The position numbers and the translations under genes were made by a program. A stretch of DNA of 64,000 bases from Hoyosella rhizosphaerae (GTDB lineage: Bacteria > Actinomycetota > Actinomycetes > Mycobacteriales > Mycobacteriaceae), in contig NZ_BMJH01000004.1 of assembly GCF_014643175.1 (NCBI RefSeq), positions 124,001-188,000 of the forward strand, written 5' to 3'. Below, piece after piece: positions 55,186 through 64,000 of this stretch; position 1 is the stretch's first letter; each line of letters begins with the position of its first letter. The notes under the pieces are model-generated. The model was not told where the DNA came from and ran no database searches. It worked only from the letters and a program-made list of their open reading frames with translations.

Positions 55186-56586
55186 GTGACCCTGCGCCTA
55201 TATGACACCGAGACGCGTACCCTCCGTGACTTCGTTTCCCTCGTGGACGGACAGGTGTCTATTTACCTCTGTGGCGCCACTGTTCAAAGCGAACCGCACA
55301 TCGGCCATGTCCGAAGCGGCGTCGCGTTTGATGTTCTGCGTCGTTGGCTCGCCGCACAGGGCTTTGACGTGCTGTTTGTGCGCAACGTCACCGATATTGA
55401 CGACAAGATCCTCACCAAAGCTGCCGAGGCTGGGCGTCCCTGGTGGGAGTGGGCCGCCCGCTTTGAGCGCGCCTTTGATCGTGCTTACGACAAACTAGGT
55501 GTGCTTCCGCCATCAGTGTCACCCCGCGCCACGGGCCACATAACTCAGATGGTCGAACTCATCGAGACTCTCATTGAGAGGGGTCACGCCTACGCTGCTG
55601 GGGGAGACGTGTACTTCGATGTACGCAGTTTCCCAAACTACGGTGCGCTGTCGGGTCACAAAATTGATGATGTGCACCAAGGTGAAGGCGCGGGACATTT
55701 TAAGCGCGACCAAAGCGACTTCACCCTGTGGAAAGCAGCTAAACCAGGGGAGCCATCGTGGCCAACCCCGTGGGGGGACGGCCGCCCCGGTTGGCACCTA
55801 GAGTGCTCAGCGATGGCCGCAACTTACCTTGGTTCTGATTTTGATATTCACTGCGGCGGTATGGATCTGGTTTTCCCGCACCACGAAAACGAGATTGCGC
55901 AAAGCCGCGCGGCCGGATGCGGTTTTGCACACTATTGGTTGCACAACGGGTGGGTGACGCTCGGCGGCGAAAAGATGTCAAAATCGTTGGGCAACATTTT
56001 GTCGATTCCCGCGGTGCTTGAGCGAGTGCGACCACAAGAACTTCGCTATTACCTTGGCAGCGCCCACTATCGATCCATGCTGGAGTACTCCGAGCATGCA
56101 CTGCAAGAAGCCGCAGCAACATACAGGCGTATCGAAGCGTTCATCGCCCGCGTTGAGCGACGGGTCGGAGCGATTCCGCGTGGCAACTGGACAGACGCTT
56201 TTGCTGCCGCGCTCAACGACGACGTTGGAGTGCCTGCGGCGTTAGCAGAAGTGCACCACACAATTACGGAGGCCAATACTGCGCTTGAGCGTGGTGACGG
56301 TGAACGTGCGCGTAGCCTAGCTGCCCAGGTGCGGGGTATGCTCGCCATTCTCGGTGTTGACCCACTCGACGAGCATTGGCACGAAGTTGGCGCAGATTCG
56401 TCGGCATCGGAACCAGCGATCGCGGCTCTTGAAGGTCTCGTTCGCTCTGAAATGCAACTGCGACAGCAAGCCCGTCAGGATCGCGATTGGGCGAAAGCTG
56501 ACGCGATACGTGACAAATTGGCTGCGCTTGGGATTGACCTCACGGACACCGCTGATGGCCCAGAATGGTCACTACGGAATCAGTGA
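55186..56586 (+). CDS. cysS: Cysteinyl-tRNA synthetase
   Basis: Charges tRNA-Cys. The class I motifs are HIGH at residues 38-41 and KMSKS at 263-267. The zinc site includes Cys29 (YLCGATVQ), a Cys in WHLECSAM and the His-Glu pair of HHENEIAQS. The C-terminal helical anticodon-binding domain is present. Length 466. GTG 55186 is 8 nt after TAGGAT, so a second, leaderless promoter may exist inside the run, though GAGG at 4 nt could serve as a weak ribosome binding site. Confidence 0.97.
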   Translation: MTLRLYDTETRTLRDFVSLVDGQVSIYLCGATVQSEPHIGHVRSGVAFDVLRRWLAAQGFDVLFVRNVTDIDDKILTKAAEAGRPWWEWAARFERAFDRAYDKLGVLPPSVSPRATGHITQMVELIETLIERGHAYAAGGDVYFDVRSFPNYGALSGHKIDDVHQGEGAGHFKRDQSDFTLWKAAKPGEPSWPTPWGDGRPGWHLECSAMAATYLGSDFDIHCGGMDLVFPHHENEIAQSRAAGCGFAHYWLHNGWVTLGGEKMSKSLGNILSIPAVLERVRPQELRYYLGSAHYRSMLEYSEHALQEAAATYRRIEAFIARVERRVGAIPRGNWTDAFAAALNDDVGVPAALAEVHHTITEANTALERGDGERARSLAAQVRGMLAILGVDPLDEHWHEVGADSSASEPAIAALEGLVRSEMQLRQQARQDRDWAKADAIRDKLAALGIDLTDTADGPEWSLRNQ

Positions 56587-56632
56587 GCGGTACATAATTC
56601 CGCGCGACCACCACAATGAAAATGAGGACATA

Positions 56633-57601
56633 ATGGCAGGTAACTCCAGTCGTCGGGGTGCCGTGCGTAAACCCGGTACCAAGAAAGGCCCCGTTGTTGG
56701 TTCAGGGGGACAGAGGCGCCGCGGCCTAGAGCCACGGGGATCCACTCCGCCCGCCGAGATGCGCTACGGGCATGCGGCGTCGAAGAGGGCTGCGGCGAAG
56801 GCGAAGGAGAAGCAGGCTCGCGCGGCTCTCGAAGCTTCGCGCAAGCGTTCCGCTGAGGGCCCCGAACTCGTGCTGGGACGCAATGCGGTCGTCGAATGCT
56901 TACGCGCTGGCGTTCCCGCGACGGCACTTTTCATCGCAGTAGGAACCGAGGCAGACGAAAGGCTTTCTGAAGCGGTTCACTATGCAGGTAATGAAGGGAT
57001 CTCGATTCTTGAGGTCCCACGCACTGACCTCGACAAGATGACGACGAACGGGATGCATCAGGGTGTCGCACTGCAGGTGCCCCCGTATAAATACGCGCAC
57101 CCCGACGATCTCATCCGATTGGGCCGCGAAAGCAAGGCCCCGGGTCTGGTTGTGGCTCTCGACAACATCACGGATCCCCGCAACCTCGGCGCTGTTGTCC
57201 GGTCCGCCGCTGCGTTCGGCGGCAATGGGGTCGTGATCCCGGAACGTCGGTCGGCCAGCGTCACCGCAGTCGCTTGGCGTACCAGTGCAGGCGCGGCGGC
57301 TCGGCTTCCAGTCGCGCGGGCGACAAACCTCACTCGCACGCTGAAGCATTTTCAGGAAAACGGGTACTTTGTTGCCGGGTTGGACACTGAAGGAGCGGTA
57401 TCGCTCGACGAATTCACGTCAACGGATGTGCCGCTGCTGATCGTCGTAGGGTCAGAGGGCAAGGGACTGTCCAGGCTCGTTCGCGAAACATGCGACGTCA
57501 TCGTCAGTGTGCCAATGGCGAAGACCGTTGAGTCTCTGAACGCGTCTGTCGCCGCTGGTGTTGTCCTTGCGGAGATTGCTCGCCAGCGGCGACAGCGCTA
57601 G
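56633..57601 (+). CDS. rlmB: 23S rRNA (guanosine-2'-O-)-methyltransferase, RlmB/TrmH (SpoU) family
   Basis: A SPOUT methyltransferase of 322 residues, equal to Rv3579c. The N-terminal 65 residues are a very basic, disordered arm ([20 protein letters not shown]). Next comes a small substrate-binding domain ([20 protein letters not shown]) and the SPOUT knot with its three motifs: [36 protein letters not shown] and [22 protein letters not shown] 56633 follows GAGG 6 nt upstream; the longer frame is a cysS shadow. It ends 8 bp from the convergent acyl-CoA dehydrogenase gene. Confidence 0.95.
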   Translation: MAGNSSRRGAVRKPGTKKGPVVGSGGQRRRGLEPRGSTPPAEMRYGHAASKRAAAKAKEKQARAALEASRKRSAEGPELVLGRNAVVECLRAGVPATALFIAVGTEADERLSEAVHYAGNEGISILEVPRTDLDKMTTNGMHQGVALQVPPYKYAHPDDLIRLGRESKAPGLVVALDNITDPRNLGAVVRSAAAFGGNGVVIPERRSASVTAVAWRTSAGAAARLPVARATNLTRTLKHFQENGYFVAGLDTEGAVSLDEFTSTDVPLLIVVGSEGKGLSRLVRETCDVIVSVPMAKTVESLNASVAAGVVLAEIARQRRQR

Positions 57602-57609
57602 TTAAACCG

Positions 57610-59532
57610 CTATTCGCGTTCGTATACGTTGGCGTCGTTGAGCATGGAGGCACGCAACATGCTCTCGGGCACCCCCATGCCTTCGACTAGCGTGAGGGCA
57701 TGGGGGCGGAGCTTTTCGCAGAGTTCATTGACGCCGCGACGAACAGCCTTCGCTCGTTCGACCGACATGAACCGGTGCATGATGAACCAGTCGCGATCCG
57801 CTTCCACCTCGGAGTAGACGTAGAGGTCGCAGAGAGTTTCGGCGATCTCCCTCGCCTCATCGTCTTGAATGAGGTCGAGGCCATCGATGAACGATTCCAA
57901 GATGAGTCGATCGATGTGTGCGGAACCGGCTTTGATGATGTGGTCCTGGGCGTTGTTGAACGCCGTGAATGGGTCGCCCTCTTTTGCACCATTGCGGAGC
58001 CGCTGTGCTGCTGTGCGAACGAGGTAATCTTCGCGGTCTGCGAAGAGTTGGAGCTGCACAGCTCGCTTCGATAGGTCGCCTTCCTCGACGGTTTCGTCGC
58101 TGCGGTCTTTCAACGTCTGGATCATTTGACGCACGCCTGACCGTTCACGAACCACATCGCGAGCCATGGTGGCGGCGAAACGAATCCAGTCGCTTGCTGC
58201 GTAGTCGCGCACCTCATCGGCGTACGCGGTGAGGAGTTCCTTGGCGACCAACTGGGTGAGAACGTGATTGTCACCTTCGAATGTGGTGAACACATCGGTG
58301 TCGGCTTTCAAGGTGACGATCCGGTTTTCGGATAAGTAGCCGGCGCCGCCGCAAGCTTCGCGTGCCTCTTGGATTGCCCGTGTTGCGTGCCACGTCTGTG
58401 CAGCTTTTAAGCCAGCGGCCTGCTTTTCGAGTGCTCGTTGACCTTCGGGGTCCACATTTTGCCCGGTTTGGATGAGATGCATCTTGCGAACGAGTTCATT
58501 CTGGGCAAAAGCTAGTGCGTAGGACTTTGCGATCAACGGCAGTAGCCGACGCTGGTGCACCAAGTAGTCGAACAGCACATTCTCAGGTTCGTCCTTTGCG
58601 GGCCGGAACTGGCGTCGCTTGAGTGCGTAGCGTGCGGCGATGCTGAGCGCCACGCGAGCCCCTGCGGCTGCCCCTCCACCGACACTAACTCGACCACGGA
58701 CGAGCGTTCCGAGAGTTGTGAAGAAACGGCGGCTGTCGTTCTCGATCTCTGAGCTGTAGGTTCCATCTTCCGCAACATCGGCGTACCGATTAAGCAGGTT
58801 TTCCCGGGGGATACGGACGTTGTCGAACATGATGCGCCCGTTATCGACACCGAGTAGGCCGCCTTTATGCCCGCAATCAGATGTGGTTACGCCGGGTAGG
58901 TCGTTGCCGTTTTCGTCACGTAGCGGCACTACGAAGCAATGCACACCGTGGCCCTCGCCATCGGTGATGAGTTGCGCAAACACTGCGGCAACGGAGGCGT
59001 GCTCAGCAGCGCCGCCGATGTAATCCTTGCGCGACGATGGCGTTGGCGAATTGATGACAAACTCTTGCGTCGCGGGGTCATATGTTGCGGTGGTTTCGAG
59101 TTGCTGTACATCGCTGCCGTGACCAGATTCAGTCATGGCGAAGCAACCGAGCAAATCAAGATTAATGAGTGGCCGAATGTACTTGTCGTGGTGGGTTTTG
59201 GTTCCCAAGTTTTCAACAGCCCCACCGAAGAGGCCCCACTGCACCCCAGCCTTAACGGTTAGGGAGAGGTCTGCATAAGCGAGCATCTCGAACCCGGCGA
59301 CAGCAGCTCCGGCGTCGCCTGTGCCGCCGTTTTCACGACGAAAACCGTGTTGTGGGTAGCCGGTGTCCACGAGGGCTTGCATTTGCTTGAGCGTGCGCGC
59401 TCGGGCCGTTTGCGTGTCGAGTCCGGGTTCGGTAGCGAAGATGTCCGATGCCAAGTATTCGCGGCACTGATCGCGAACTTCTTTCCACGGTCCGTCGAGT
59501 GCGTCGCGTAGGAATTCCCCTGTGGTGGTCAT
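57610..59532 (-). CDS. Acyl-CoA dehydrogenase family protein, long two-part form
   Basis: A 640-residue FAD enzyme of fatty acid beta-oxidation. The N-terminal helical and beta domains carry MTESGHGSDVQQLETTATYD, where FAD and substrate bind. The C-terminal part has the catalytic Glu in FTTFEGDNHVL and CGGAGYLSENRI. An extra 150-residue helical extension makes it like acyl-CoA oxidases and VLCAD in size. ATG 59532 has TATCGT 7 nt upstream and no ribosome binding site, consistent with a leaderless message. The substrate chain length is not known. Confidence 0.93.
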   Translation of the reverse strand: MTTTGEFLRDALDGPWKEVRDQCREYLASDIFATEPGLDTQTARARTLKQMQALVDTGYPQHGFRRENGGTGDAGAAVAGFEMLAYADLSLTVKAGVQWGLFGGAVENLGTKTHHDKYIRPLINLDLLGCFAMTESGHGSDVQQLETTATYDPATQEFVINSPTPSSRKDYIGGAAEHASVAAVFAQLITDGEGHGVHCFVVPLRDENGNDLPGVTTSDCGHKGGLLGVDNGRIMFDNVRIPRENLLNRYADVAEDGTYSSEIENDSRRFFTTLGTLVRGRVSVGGGAAAGARVALSIAARYALKRRQFRPAKDEPENVLFDYLVHQRRLLPLIAKSYALAFAQNELVRKMHLIQTGQNVDPEGQRALEKQAAGLKAAQTWHATRAIQEAREACGGAGYLSENRIVTLKADTDVFTTFEGDNHVLTQLVAKELLTAYADEVRDYAASDWIRFAATMARDVVRERSGVRQMIQTLKDRSDETVEEGDLSKRAVQLQLFADREDYLVRTAAQRLRNGAKEGDPFTAFNNAQDHIIKAGSAHIDRLILESFIDGLDLIQDDEAREIAETLCDLYVYSEVEADRDWFIMHRFMSVERAKAVRRGVNELCEKLRPHALTLVEGMGVPESMLRASMLNDANVYERE

Positions 59533-59615
59533 ACATCTGACGATAACCGTCGATGTTGATGTTGGCACGACGTTCTCAGGAGCGATTAAGGCTTGACTGG
59601 TGCCATGATGGAAGT

Positions 59616-59849
59616 ATGTTGATGCTGCTTCTTGGGCTCATGGCAGTAGCGGTGCTGGTCCTGCTGCTTCTTGTGGTGGCGCGCATGCTTGAGGCGCCGC
59701 CACAAAACCCTGAGTTGCCGCCTTCTCCTCGTCAACGGAGCGCGGCAGAGGAGGAGTTGCGGCGCAGGTTCGCAGCGGGCGAGATAAACGAGATTGAGTT
59801 CATTGAGAAGCAAGCGATTCTTCGGATGGACGACGAGAACCCCGAGTGA
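59616..59849 (+). CDS. Small SHOCT-domain membrane protein
   Basis: A 77-residue protein. One membrane helix at the N-terminus (LMLLLGLMAVAVLVLLLLVV) is followed by a short linker and a SHOCT domain (EEELRRRFAAGEINEIEFIE). SHOCT domains are oligomerisation or binding units often carried by small membrane proteins of unknown role. ATG 59616 is chosen because it begins at the helix; the longer frame from 59553 lacks support. It stands divergent from the acyl-CoA dehydrogenase gene. Confidence 0.72.
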   Translation: MLMLLLGLMAVAVLVLLLLVVARMLEAPPQNPELPPSPRQRSAAEEELRRRFAAGEINEIEFIEKQAILRMDDENPE

Positions 59850-59910
59850 TAACCGAACGTACTACGACCCGTAGTGGACCGATTTGCATTCAACTGGAAC
59901 ACTAGGAGGG

Positions 59911-61245
59911 GTGAACTCTCCACTCGGGTCGTCAGGTGTCCCACTTTCCGCACAACTTTTTGACCGTGCTTCCCTAGTCACCCCAGGTGGAGTGAATTCT
60001 CCCGTTCGTGCCTTCGGCGCGGTAGGAGGGGTTCCACGGTTTATTCGTGAAGCTCGCGGCTGCTGGCTAGTCGACGTCGACGGGAATCGGTACGTTGACC
60101 TAATTTGTTCCTGGGGCCCGATGATCTTGGGGCACGCCCACCCCGCTGTGGTGGAGGCAGTTCGAGAGACTGCGGTTCACGGCCTGTCGTTTGGCGCTCC
60201 CACTGAGGGGGAGGTGCTGCTTGCGGAGGAGATTGTTCGTCGCGTGGCACCTGTGGAGCAGGTTCGGCTTGTGAATTCGGGCACAGAAGCGACTATGAGC
60301 GCGGTGCGATTGGTTCGTGGGTTCACCAACCGAAACAAGATCATCAAGTTCGCTGGTTGCTATCACGGCCATGTCGATTCACTGCTCGCGGACGCGGGCT
60401 CAGGTGTTGCTACGTTCGCACTTCCCACTTCTCCGGGAGTGACGGGCGCACAGGCAAGCGACACTATCGTCCTGCCTTACAACGATCTCAACGCCGTTCG
60501 GGAAGCTTTCGCACAGCACCCAGGGGAGATCGCGGGAATCATCACTGAAGCTGCGGCCGGAAACATGGGCGCAGTACCTCCACTGCCAGGCTTCAACGCC
60601 GGCCTGAAGCAGCTGTGCCACGACAATGGTGCGCTGCTCATCATGGACGAAGTAATGACAGGATTCCGCGTAAGCAACGCAGGCTGGTACGGGATCGATC
60701 AGGTCGCGGGCGATCTATATACCTTCGGGAAGGTCATGAGCGGTGGACTTCCCGCAGCGGCATTCGGTGGACGCCGTGACGTCATGAGTCACCTCGCCCC
60801 ACTCGGCGCCGTCTACCAGGCAGGAACCCTCTCCGGGAACCCTGTGGCAGTAGCAGCAGGGCTCGCGACGTTGCGTAACGCCACCGACGAGGTCTACCAA
60901 GCTCTGCGTCGCAACCACGCCGCACTGCGGGAACTCCTAGCGGACGCATTCGACACCGTCGGAATTCCGCACAGAGTTCAATCAGCCGCATCTATGGTGA
61001 GCGTGTTCTTCACGGAGCATTCCGTGCAAGACTATGCACAGGTGAAAGCGAGCGAAACGTGGCGATACCCGGCGTTCTTCCACGCCCTGCTAGATAGGGG
61101 AGTGTATGCGCCGCCGAGTGCGTTTGAGGCCTGGTTTGTCTCAGCCGCATTGGATGATGAAGCATTCGACGTGATCGCGAATGCGATTCCCGCTGCGGCG
61201 GAGGCTGCGGCGGCGTCGTCACCACCGGAAACTCTGAAAGCCTGA
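59911..61245 (+). CDS. hemL: Glutamate-1-semialdehyde 2,1-aminomutase
   Basis: Makes 5-aminolevulinate for haem synthesis in the C5 pathway. The PLP lysine is in [17 protein letters not shown], and the segments [36 protein letters not shown] and [12 protein letters not shown] are typical. Length 444. The start is not certain: GTG 59911 has AGGAGG only one base away, which is too close, and no better codon is seen downstream. The first residues ([10 protein letters not shown]) resemble the later conserved [11 protein letters not shown]. It heads the run to resB, as Rv0524 does. Confidence 0.95.
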   Translation: MNSPLGSSGVPLSAQLFDRASLVTPGGVNSPVRAFGAVGGVPRFIREARGCWLVDVDGNRYVDLICSWGPMILGHAHPAVVEAVRETAVHGLSFGAPTEGEVLLAEEIVRRVAPVEQVRLVNSGTEATMSAVRLVRGFTNRNKIIKFAGCYHGHVDSLLADAGSGVATFALPTSPGVTGAQASDTIVLPYNDLNAVREAFAQHPGEIAGIITEAAAGNMGAVPPLPGFNAGLKQLCHDNGALLIMDEVMTGFRVSNAGWYGIDQVAGDLYTFGKVMSGGLPAAAFGGRRDVMSHLAPLGAVYQAGTLSGNPVAVAAGLATLRNATDEVYQALRRNHAALRELLADAFDTVGIPHRVQSAASMVSVFFTEHSVQDYAQVKASETWRYPAFFHALLDRGVYAPPSAFEAWFVSAALDDEAFDVIANAIPAAAEAAAASSPPETLKA

Positions 61246-61276
61246 CCTGACGACATCCGCTCTAGGAAGGTGAGAC

Positions 61277-61942
61277 GTGACTGACCTCAGCACTGACCGA
61301 TCTAACGCTGCCAATGCTCGGACAATTGTGCACCTCGTGCGCCATGGCGAAGTACACAACCCAAACGGAATCCTTTACGGCCGGTTGCCGGGCTTCAAGC
61401 TATCGGAGAATGGCCAGGAGCAGGCCCGAGCAGTAGCGAAGGCTTTAGAAGGCCACGACATCACTCATGTGGTTGCTTCGCCTCTGCTGCGCGCTCAACA
61501 GACCGCTGCGCCTATTGCGGGCCCACACGGGCTTGCCGTCGCTACCGATGAAGACCTCTTGGAAGCAGAGAATGAGTTCGAGGGTCTGCGCGTATCAGTA
61601 GGTGATGGAGCGCTAGGTCGCCCCCGCCACTGGTGGAAGCTGCGCGACCCATTCACTCCGTCATGGGGTGAGCCATACCTGCAGATTGCGCACCGGATGC
61701 TCGCCGCCGTCAATACCGCACGCGCCGCAGCAGCGGGCCACGAGGCAGTTTGCGTCAGTCACCAGCTTCCAGTGTGGTCACTGCGCCGGTTCCTGCAGGG
61801 ACAGCGCCTGTGGCATGACCCCCGTACACGGCAGTGCTCGTTGGCCTCGTTGACCTCGCTTGTGTACGAAGGCGACGAACTGATTGACATCGTGTACTCC
61901 GAACCGGCTGGGAAGTCGGACCCAACGGTGACGGGTGCATGA
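61277..61942 (+). CDS. Histidine phosphatase family protein (Rv0525 type)
   Basis: A 221-residue phosphoglycerate-mutase-like phosphatase. The catalytic motif is RHGE in VHLVRHGEVHNPNGILYGRL, and the second His is in VCVSHQLPVWSLRRFL. Other residues of the fold are in VASPLLRAQQTAAPIAG. Its target is unknown; the gene always accompanies the resA-ccdA-resB group in Mycobacteriales. GGAAGG precedes the GTG. Its stop overlaps the resA-like start. Confidence 0.92.
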   Translation: MTDLSTDRSNAANARTIVHLVRHGEVHNPNGILYGRLPGFKLSENGQEQARAVAKALEGHDITHVVASPLLRAQQTAAPIAGPHGLAVATDEDLLEAENEFEGLRVSVGDGALGRPRHWWKLRDPFTPSWGEPYLQIAHRMLAAVNTARAAAAGHEAVCVSHQLPVWSLRRFLQGQRLWHDPRTRQCSLASLTSLVYEGDELIDIVYSEPAGKSDPTVTGA

Positions 61943-62538
61943 GAAGTAGACGACTGAGACTAGCAATTGCGGCAGCATGCGCTGCAGTAGTGGGCGTTGC
62001 GTCCACAGCATGTGCCACAGGCGATGACGCCGTGGCTTACGGGGGAACATTCAACTTCGTGTCCCCAGGTGGGCAGACTGAGATTTTCTACGATCCACCT
62101 GAGGAGCGGGGTTCTCTCGGAGCCCTGTCGGGTCCGTCGTTAATGAACCCTGACGAGACCTTGTCGCTTGAGGACTTTGAGGGGCAAGTTGTTGTCATTA
62201 ACGTATGGGGGCAGTGGTGCGCCCCGTGCCGTACAGAGATGCCCGAGTTGCAGCGGATGTACGACAACACCAAAGAGCTTGGGGTTCAACTCGTTGGCAT
62301 TAACGTGCGTGACAACGCTATTTCGAAACCGCAGGATTTCGTCACAGACTACGGTCTAACATTCCCGTCGATTTACGATCCGCCGATGCGAACATTGCTG
62401 TCGATGCGGGGGATCCCGACCAGCGTTGTTCCGATGACATTTGTGCTTGACCGCGAGCATCGGGTCGCGGCTGTGTTCTTACGCGACTTGCTCACAGAGG
62501 ATGTGCAGCCGGTCGTGGAACGGTTGGCAGCTGAATGA
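61939..62538 (+). CDS. TlpA/ResA-like thioredoxin lipoprotein
   Basis: A 199-residue extracytoplasmic thiol reductase that prepares apocytochrome c for haem attachment. The signal peptide ends in STAC, a lipobox. The thioredoxin motif is WCAPC in VWGQWCAPCRTEMPELQRMY, and the cis-Pro is in RGIPTSVVPMTFV. It equals Rv0526. The ATG overlaps the upstream phosphatase stop (ATGA), and its own stop overlaps ccdA. Electrons should come from CcdA, coded next. Confidence 0.94.
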   Translation: MRSRRLRLAIAAACAAVVGVASTACATGDDAVAYGGTFNFVSPGGQTEIFYDPPEERGSLGALSGPSLMNPDETLSLEDFEGQVVVINVWGQWCAPCRTEMPELQRMYDNTKELGVQLVGINVRDNAISKPQDFVTDYGLTFPSIYDPPMRTLLSMRGIPTSVVPMTFVLDREHRVAAVFLRDLLTEDVQPVVERLAAE

Positions 62539-63368
62539 ACACCATGCTCCTCGCGTCGTCTCTTGGCGAAACCTTTAGGTCAACCGCGGTAGACGGACCA
62601 CTTTTTCTCGCATTGGTCGTCGCTGCCCTCGCCGGGCTAGTTTCGTTCGCCTCGCCCTGCGTGATCCCACTAGTGCCAGGCTATTTATCATATTTGGCAG
62701 GGCTTGTCGGTGCGGATCCGCCGCCAGCTACGGTTGCCGAAGCCCAGCGAACTGCGACATTGACGAAGGTGCGCGACCGTACGCGATGGCGAATCGCGGG
62801 TGCAGCTGGCCTCTTCGTTGCCGGTTTTACCGTGGTGTTCGTCCTTGCAACCGCATCCGTATTCGGCATGATCAGTGTGCTCAGCCTCAACCGCGAACTT
62901 TTGCAGCGGGTCGGTGGTGTAGTCACCATCATTATGGGATTGGTCTTCATCGGGCTGATCCCTGCACTCCAGCGTGAAGCCCGTTTCGCCCCCAAAAAGT
63001 TCACCTCACTTGCCGGCGCACCCGTCCTCGGTGGCGTGTTTGGACTTGGGTGGACACCATGTTTGGGTCCCACATTGGCCGGGGTTATTTCCCTCGCGGC
63101 TGGCACAGAAGGTGCTACCGCTGCGCGGGGCGTCATGCTCATCGTGGCGTACTGCCTTGGGCTCGGCTTACCCTTCATCGTGTTGGCGTTTGGTTCAGCG
63201 TCGGCCCTGCGTGGAGTGGGGTGGCTTCGTCGAAATGCTCGCGCGGTACAGATTTTCGGTGGCCTCATGTTGATTGCTGTGGGGATCGCGCTAGTTACTG
63301 GCGCGTGGGAAGTATTTGTCAGTTGGGTGCGTGACGCGTTCATCACCGATACAACTTTGCCGATCTGA
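62535..63368 (+). CDS. ccdA: Cytochrome c biogenesis protein CcdA
   Basis: A 277-residue membrane protein with about six helices that passes reducing power from cytosolic thioredoxin to ResA. The conserved SFASPCVIPLVPGYLSYLAGL with one redox Cys is in the first helix, and the second Cys is in GWTPCLGPTLAGVI. It equals Rv0527. ATG 62535 overlaps the stop of the thioredoxin gene. Confidence 0.95.
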   Translation: MNTMLLASSLGETFRSTAVDGPLFLALVVAALAGLVSFASPCVIPLVPGYLSYLAGLVGADPPPATVAEAQRTATLTKVRDRTRWRIAGAAGLFVAGFTVVFVLATASVFGMISVLSLNRELLQRVGGVVTIIMGLVFIGLIPALQREARFAPKKFTSLAGAPVLGGVFGLGWTPCLGPTLAGVISLAAGTEGATAARGVMLIVAYCLGLGLPFIVLAFGSASALRGVGWLRRNARAVQIFGGLMLIAVGIALVTGAWEVFVSWVRDAFITDTTLPI

Positions 63369-63375
63369 TCGTCGA

Positions 63376-64000
63376 GTGAACACGGGGACAGATGTGCTGG
63401 CGGCAACCAAGCAGAAGGAGACGGTTCTCATCAGGCGTGTCACAAAACCTATGCGGATGGTTTGGCGCAACCTGACGAGCATGGGTACAGCGTTGGTGTT
63501 GCTGTTTCTGCTAGCAGTAGCAGCGATCCCTGGTGCATTGCTTCCGCAGCGCAGCCTCAATACGCAACGGGTCAACGAATATATTGCGGAGCAGCCCACA
63601 ATCGGCCCGATTTTGGATCGATTCGGATTCTTCGATGTCTTCAGTAGCTTTTGGTTCACCGCAATCTATGCGCTGCTGTTCATCTCCCTCATCGGTTGCA
63701 TCGTGCCTCGGGCGGTCGATCATTGGCACGCCCTGCGAGCTCCCGTTGTTCGTGTGCCGCGAAACCTAGCGAGGCTTCCAAAACACCGGGTTGGCACACT
63801 CGAGGGCACTCCTGATGATGTCGCGGCTACCGCTCAGCAGATGTTGCGCAGGTGGAGGGTCAGCGTCCGAAAGAACGGATCCGACGTTGAGATTTCGGCT
63901 GAGCGAGGACACTCACGCGAACTCGGAAACCTGGTCTTTCACGTTGCGCTGGTATTCGTCCTCGCCGCTGTTGCGATAGGAAGGGTGCTTGGCTACGAAG
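63376..64000 (+). CDS. resB: Cytochrome c biogenesis protein ResB, 3' truncated by window edge
   Basis: From GTG 63376 the frame is open to the window end, giving the first 208 residues. They include a first membrane helix (MGTALVLLFLLAVAAIPGAL), the ResB signature LPQRSLNTQRVNEYI, a second helix (WFTAIYALLFISLIGCIVP), and a third starting at the edge (LGNLVFHVALVFVLAAVAIG) with its haem-ligand-type His. ResB and ResC form the system II haem ligation complex. It starts 7 bp after ccdA and continues the operon; the rest, and probably resC, lie to the right. Confidence 0.94.
   Translation, partial: MNTGTDVLAATKQKETVLIRRVTKPMRMVWRNLTSMGTALVLLFLLAVAAIPGALLPQRSLNTQRVNEYIAEQPTIGPILDRFGFFDVFSSFWFTAIYALLFISLIGCIVPRAVDHWHALRAPVVRVPRNLARLPKHRVGTLEGTPDDVAATAQQMLRRWRVSVRKNGSDVEISAERGHSRELGNLVFHVALVFVLAAVAIGRVLGYE

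Noticed and set aside
59911-60040. Internal duplication in hemL (GGVNSP twice)
   Set aside because: Only six residues match, the flanking DNA differs, and the second copy is the conserved family sequence, so chance is the simpler reading.

Overview
The window is chromosomal DNA of an actinobacterium of the order Mycobacteriales. It carries the Lsr2 xenogeneic silencer, the MhuD-type haem-degrading monooxygenase, CarD, LpqE- and LpqF-like exported proteins, and a gene order that follows, from memory, the Mycobacterium tuberculosis Rv3649-Rv3579c stretch: helicase, topA, adenylate cyclase, holB, ppa, dacB, tilS, hpt, ftsH, folE-P-B-K, panC-D, coaX, lysS, lsr2, clpC, mhuD, mutY, can, disA, radA, lpqE, carD, ispD-F, cysS, rlmB. 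The right end joins this to the hemL-phosphatase-resA-ccdA-resB cytochrome c biogenesis cluster (Rv0524-Rv0528 in M. tuberculosis). The GC content looks moderate for the order (roughly high fifties). Genus cannot be settled from the sequence alone.

Layout. Positions 1-10.8 kb hold the end of an iron-siderophore binding protein gene, an MrfA-like repair helicase, a Tat-exported SGNH hydrolase, a lipoprotein, topA, a membrane adenylate cyclase and holB. At 10.87 kb a tRNA-Thr(CGU) with its terminator opens a small accessory islet (10.9-13.1 kb). The islet has an Xre/MbcA-like antitoxin, a RES-domain toxin, a second antitoxin-like gene pointing at them, a broken membrane-protein gene and a decayed IS3-type orfA. 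It closes with a near-identical second copy of the tRNA-distal terminator hairpin. From 13.1 to 22.4 kb lies a second non-syntenic block: a GlsB/YeaQ-type membrane protein, a GntR regulator with an MFS transporter, an M1 metallopeptidase, a 1304-residue Pls-type (epsilon-polylysine-synthetase-like) single-module synthetase with a MarR regulator, and a solute-binding lipoprotein. From 22.5 kb onwards the order is conserved housekeeping.

Most notable content. The Pls-type synthetase has the full A-T-(2TM-C)x3 architecture and an adenylation-pocket code read by eye as DAESIGTVVK. This is close to the known lysine code of bacitracin synthetase (DAESIGSVCK), so it is predicted to make an isopeptide-linked lysine homopolymer. 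A neighbouring HELAH-type M1 peptidase may be the matching degrading or self-protection enzyme, and a MarR regulator overlaps the synthetase start. Other points of interest are a double pseudoenzyme (a cupin plus rhodanese fusion with both active sites erased) between coaX and lysS, an LpqF-like protein without its Ser-x-x-Lys motif, three tandem 14-bp repeats in front of an osmC-like gene, and several genes that seem to be transcribed leaderless, with a -10 box 6-8 nt before the start codon.

How the genes work together. The ftsH-folE-folP-folB-folK-DUF3180 genes are nearly all linked by 4-8 bp overlaps and form a folate operon behind the membrane protease. DUF2520-panC-panD-coaX forms a pantothenate/CoA operon. 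carD-ispD-ispF-cysS-rlmB forms a transcription, isoprenoid and translation run. The phosphatase-resA-ccdA-resB genes form a cytochrome c maturation operon that leaves the window at the right edge.
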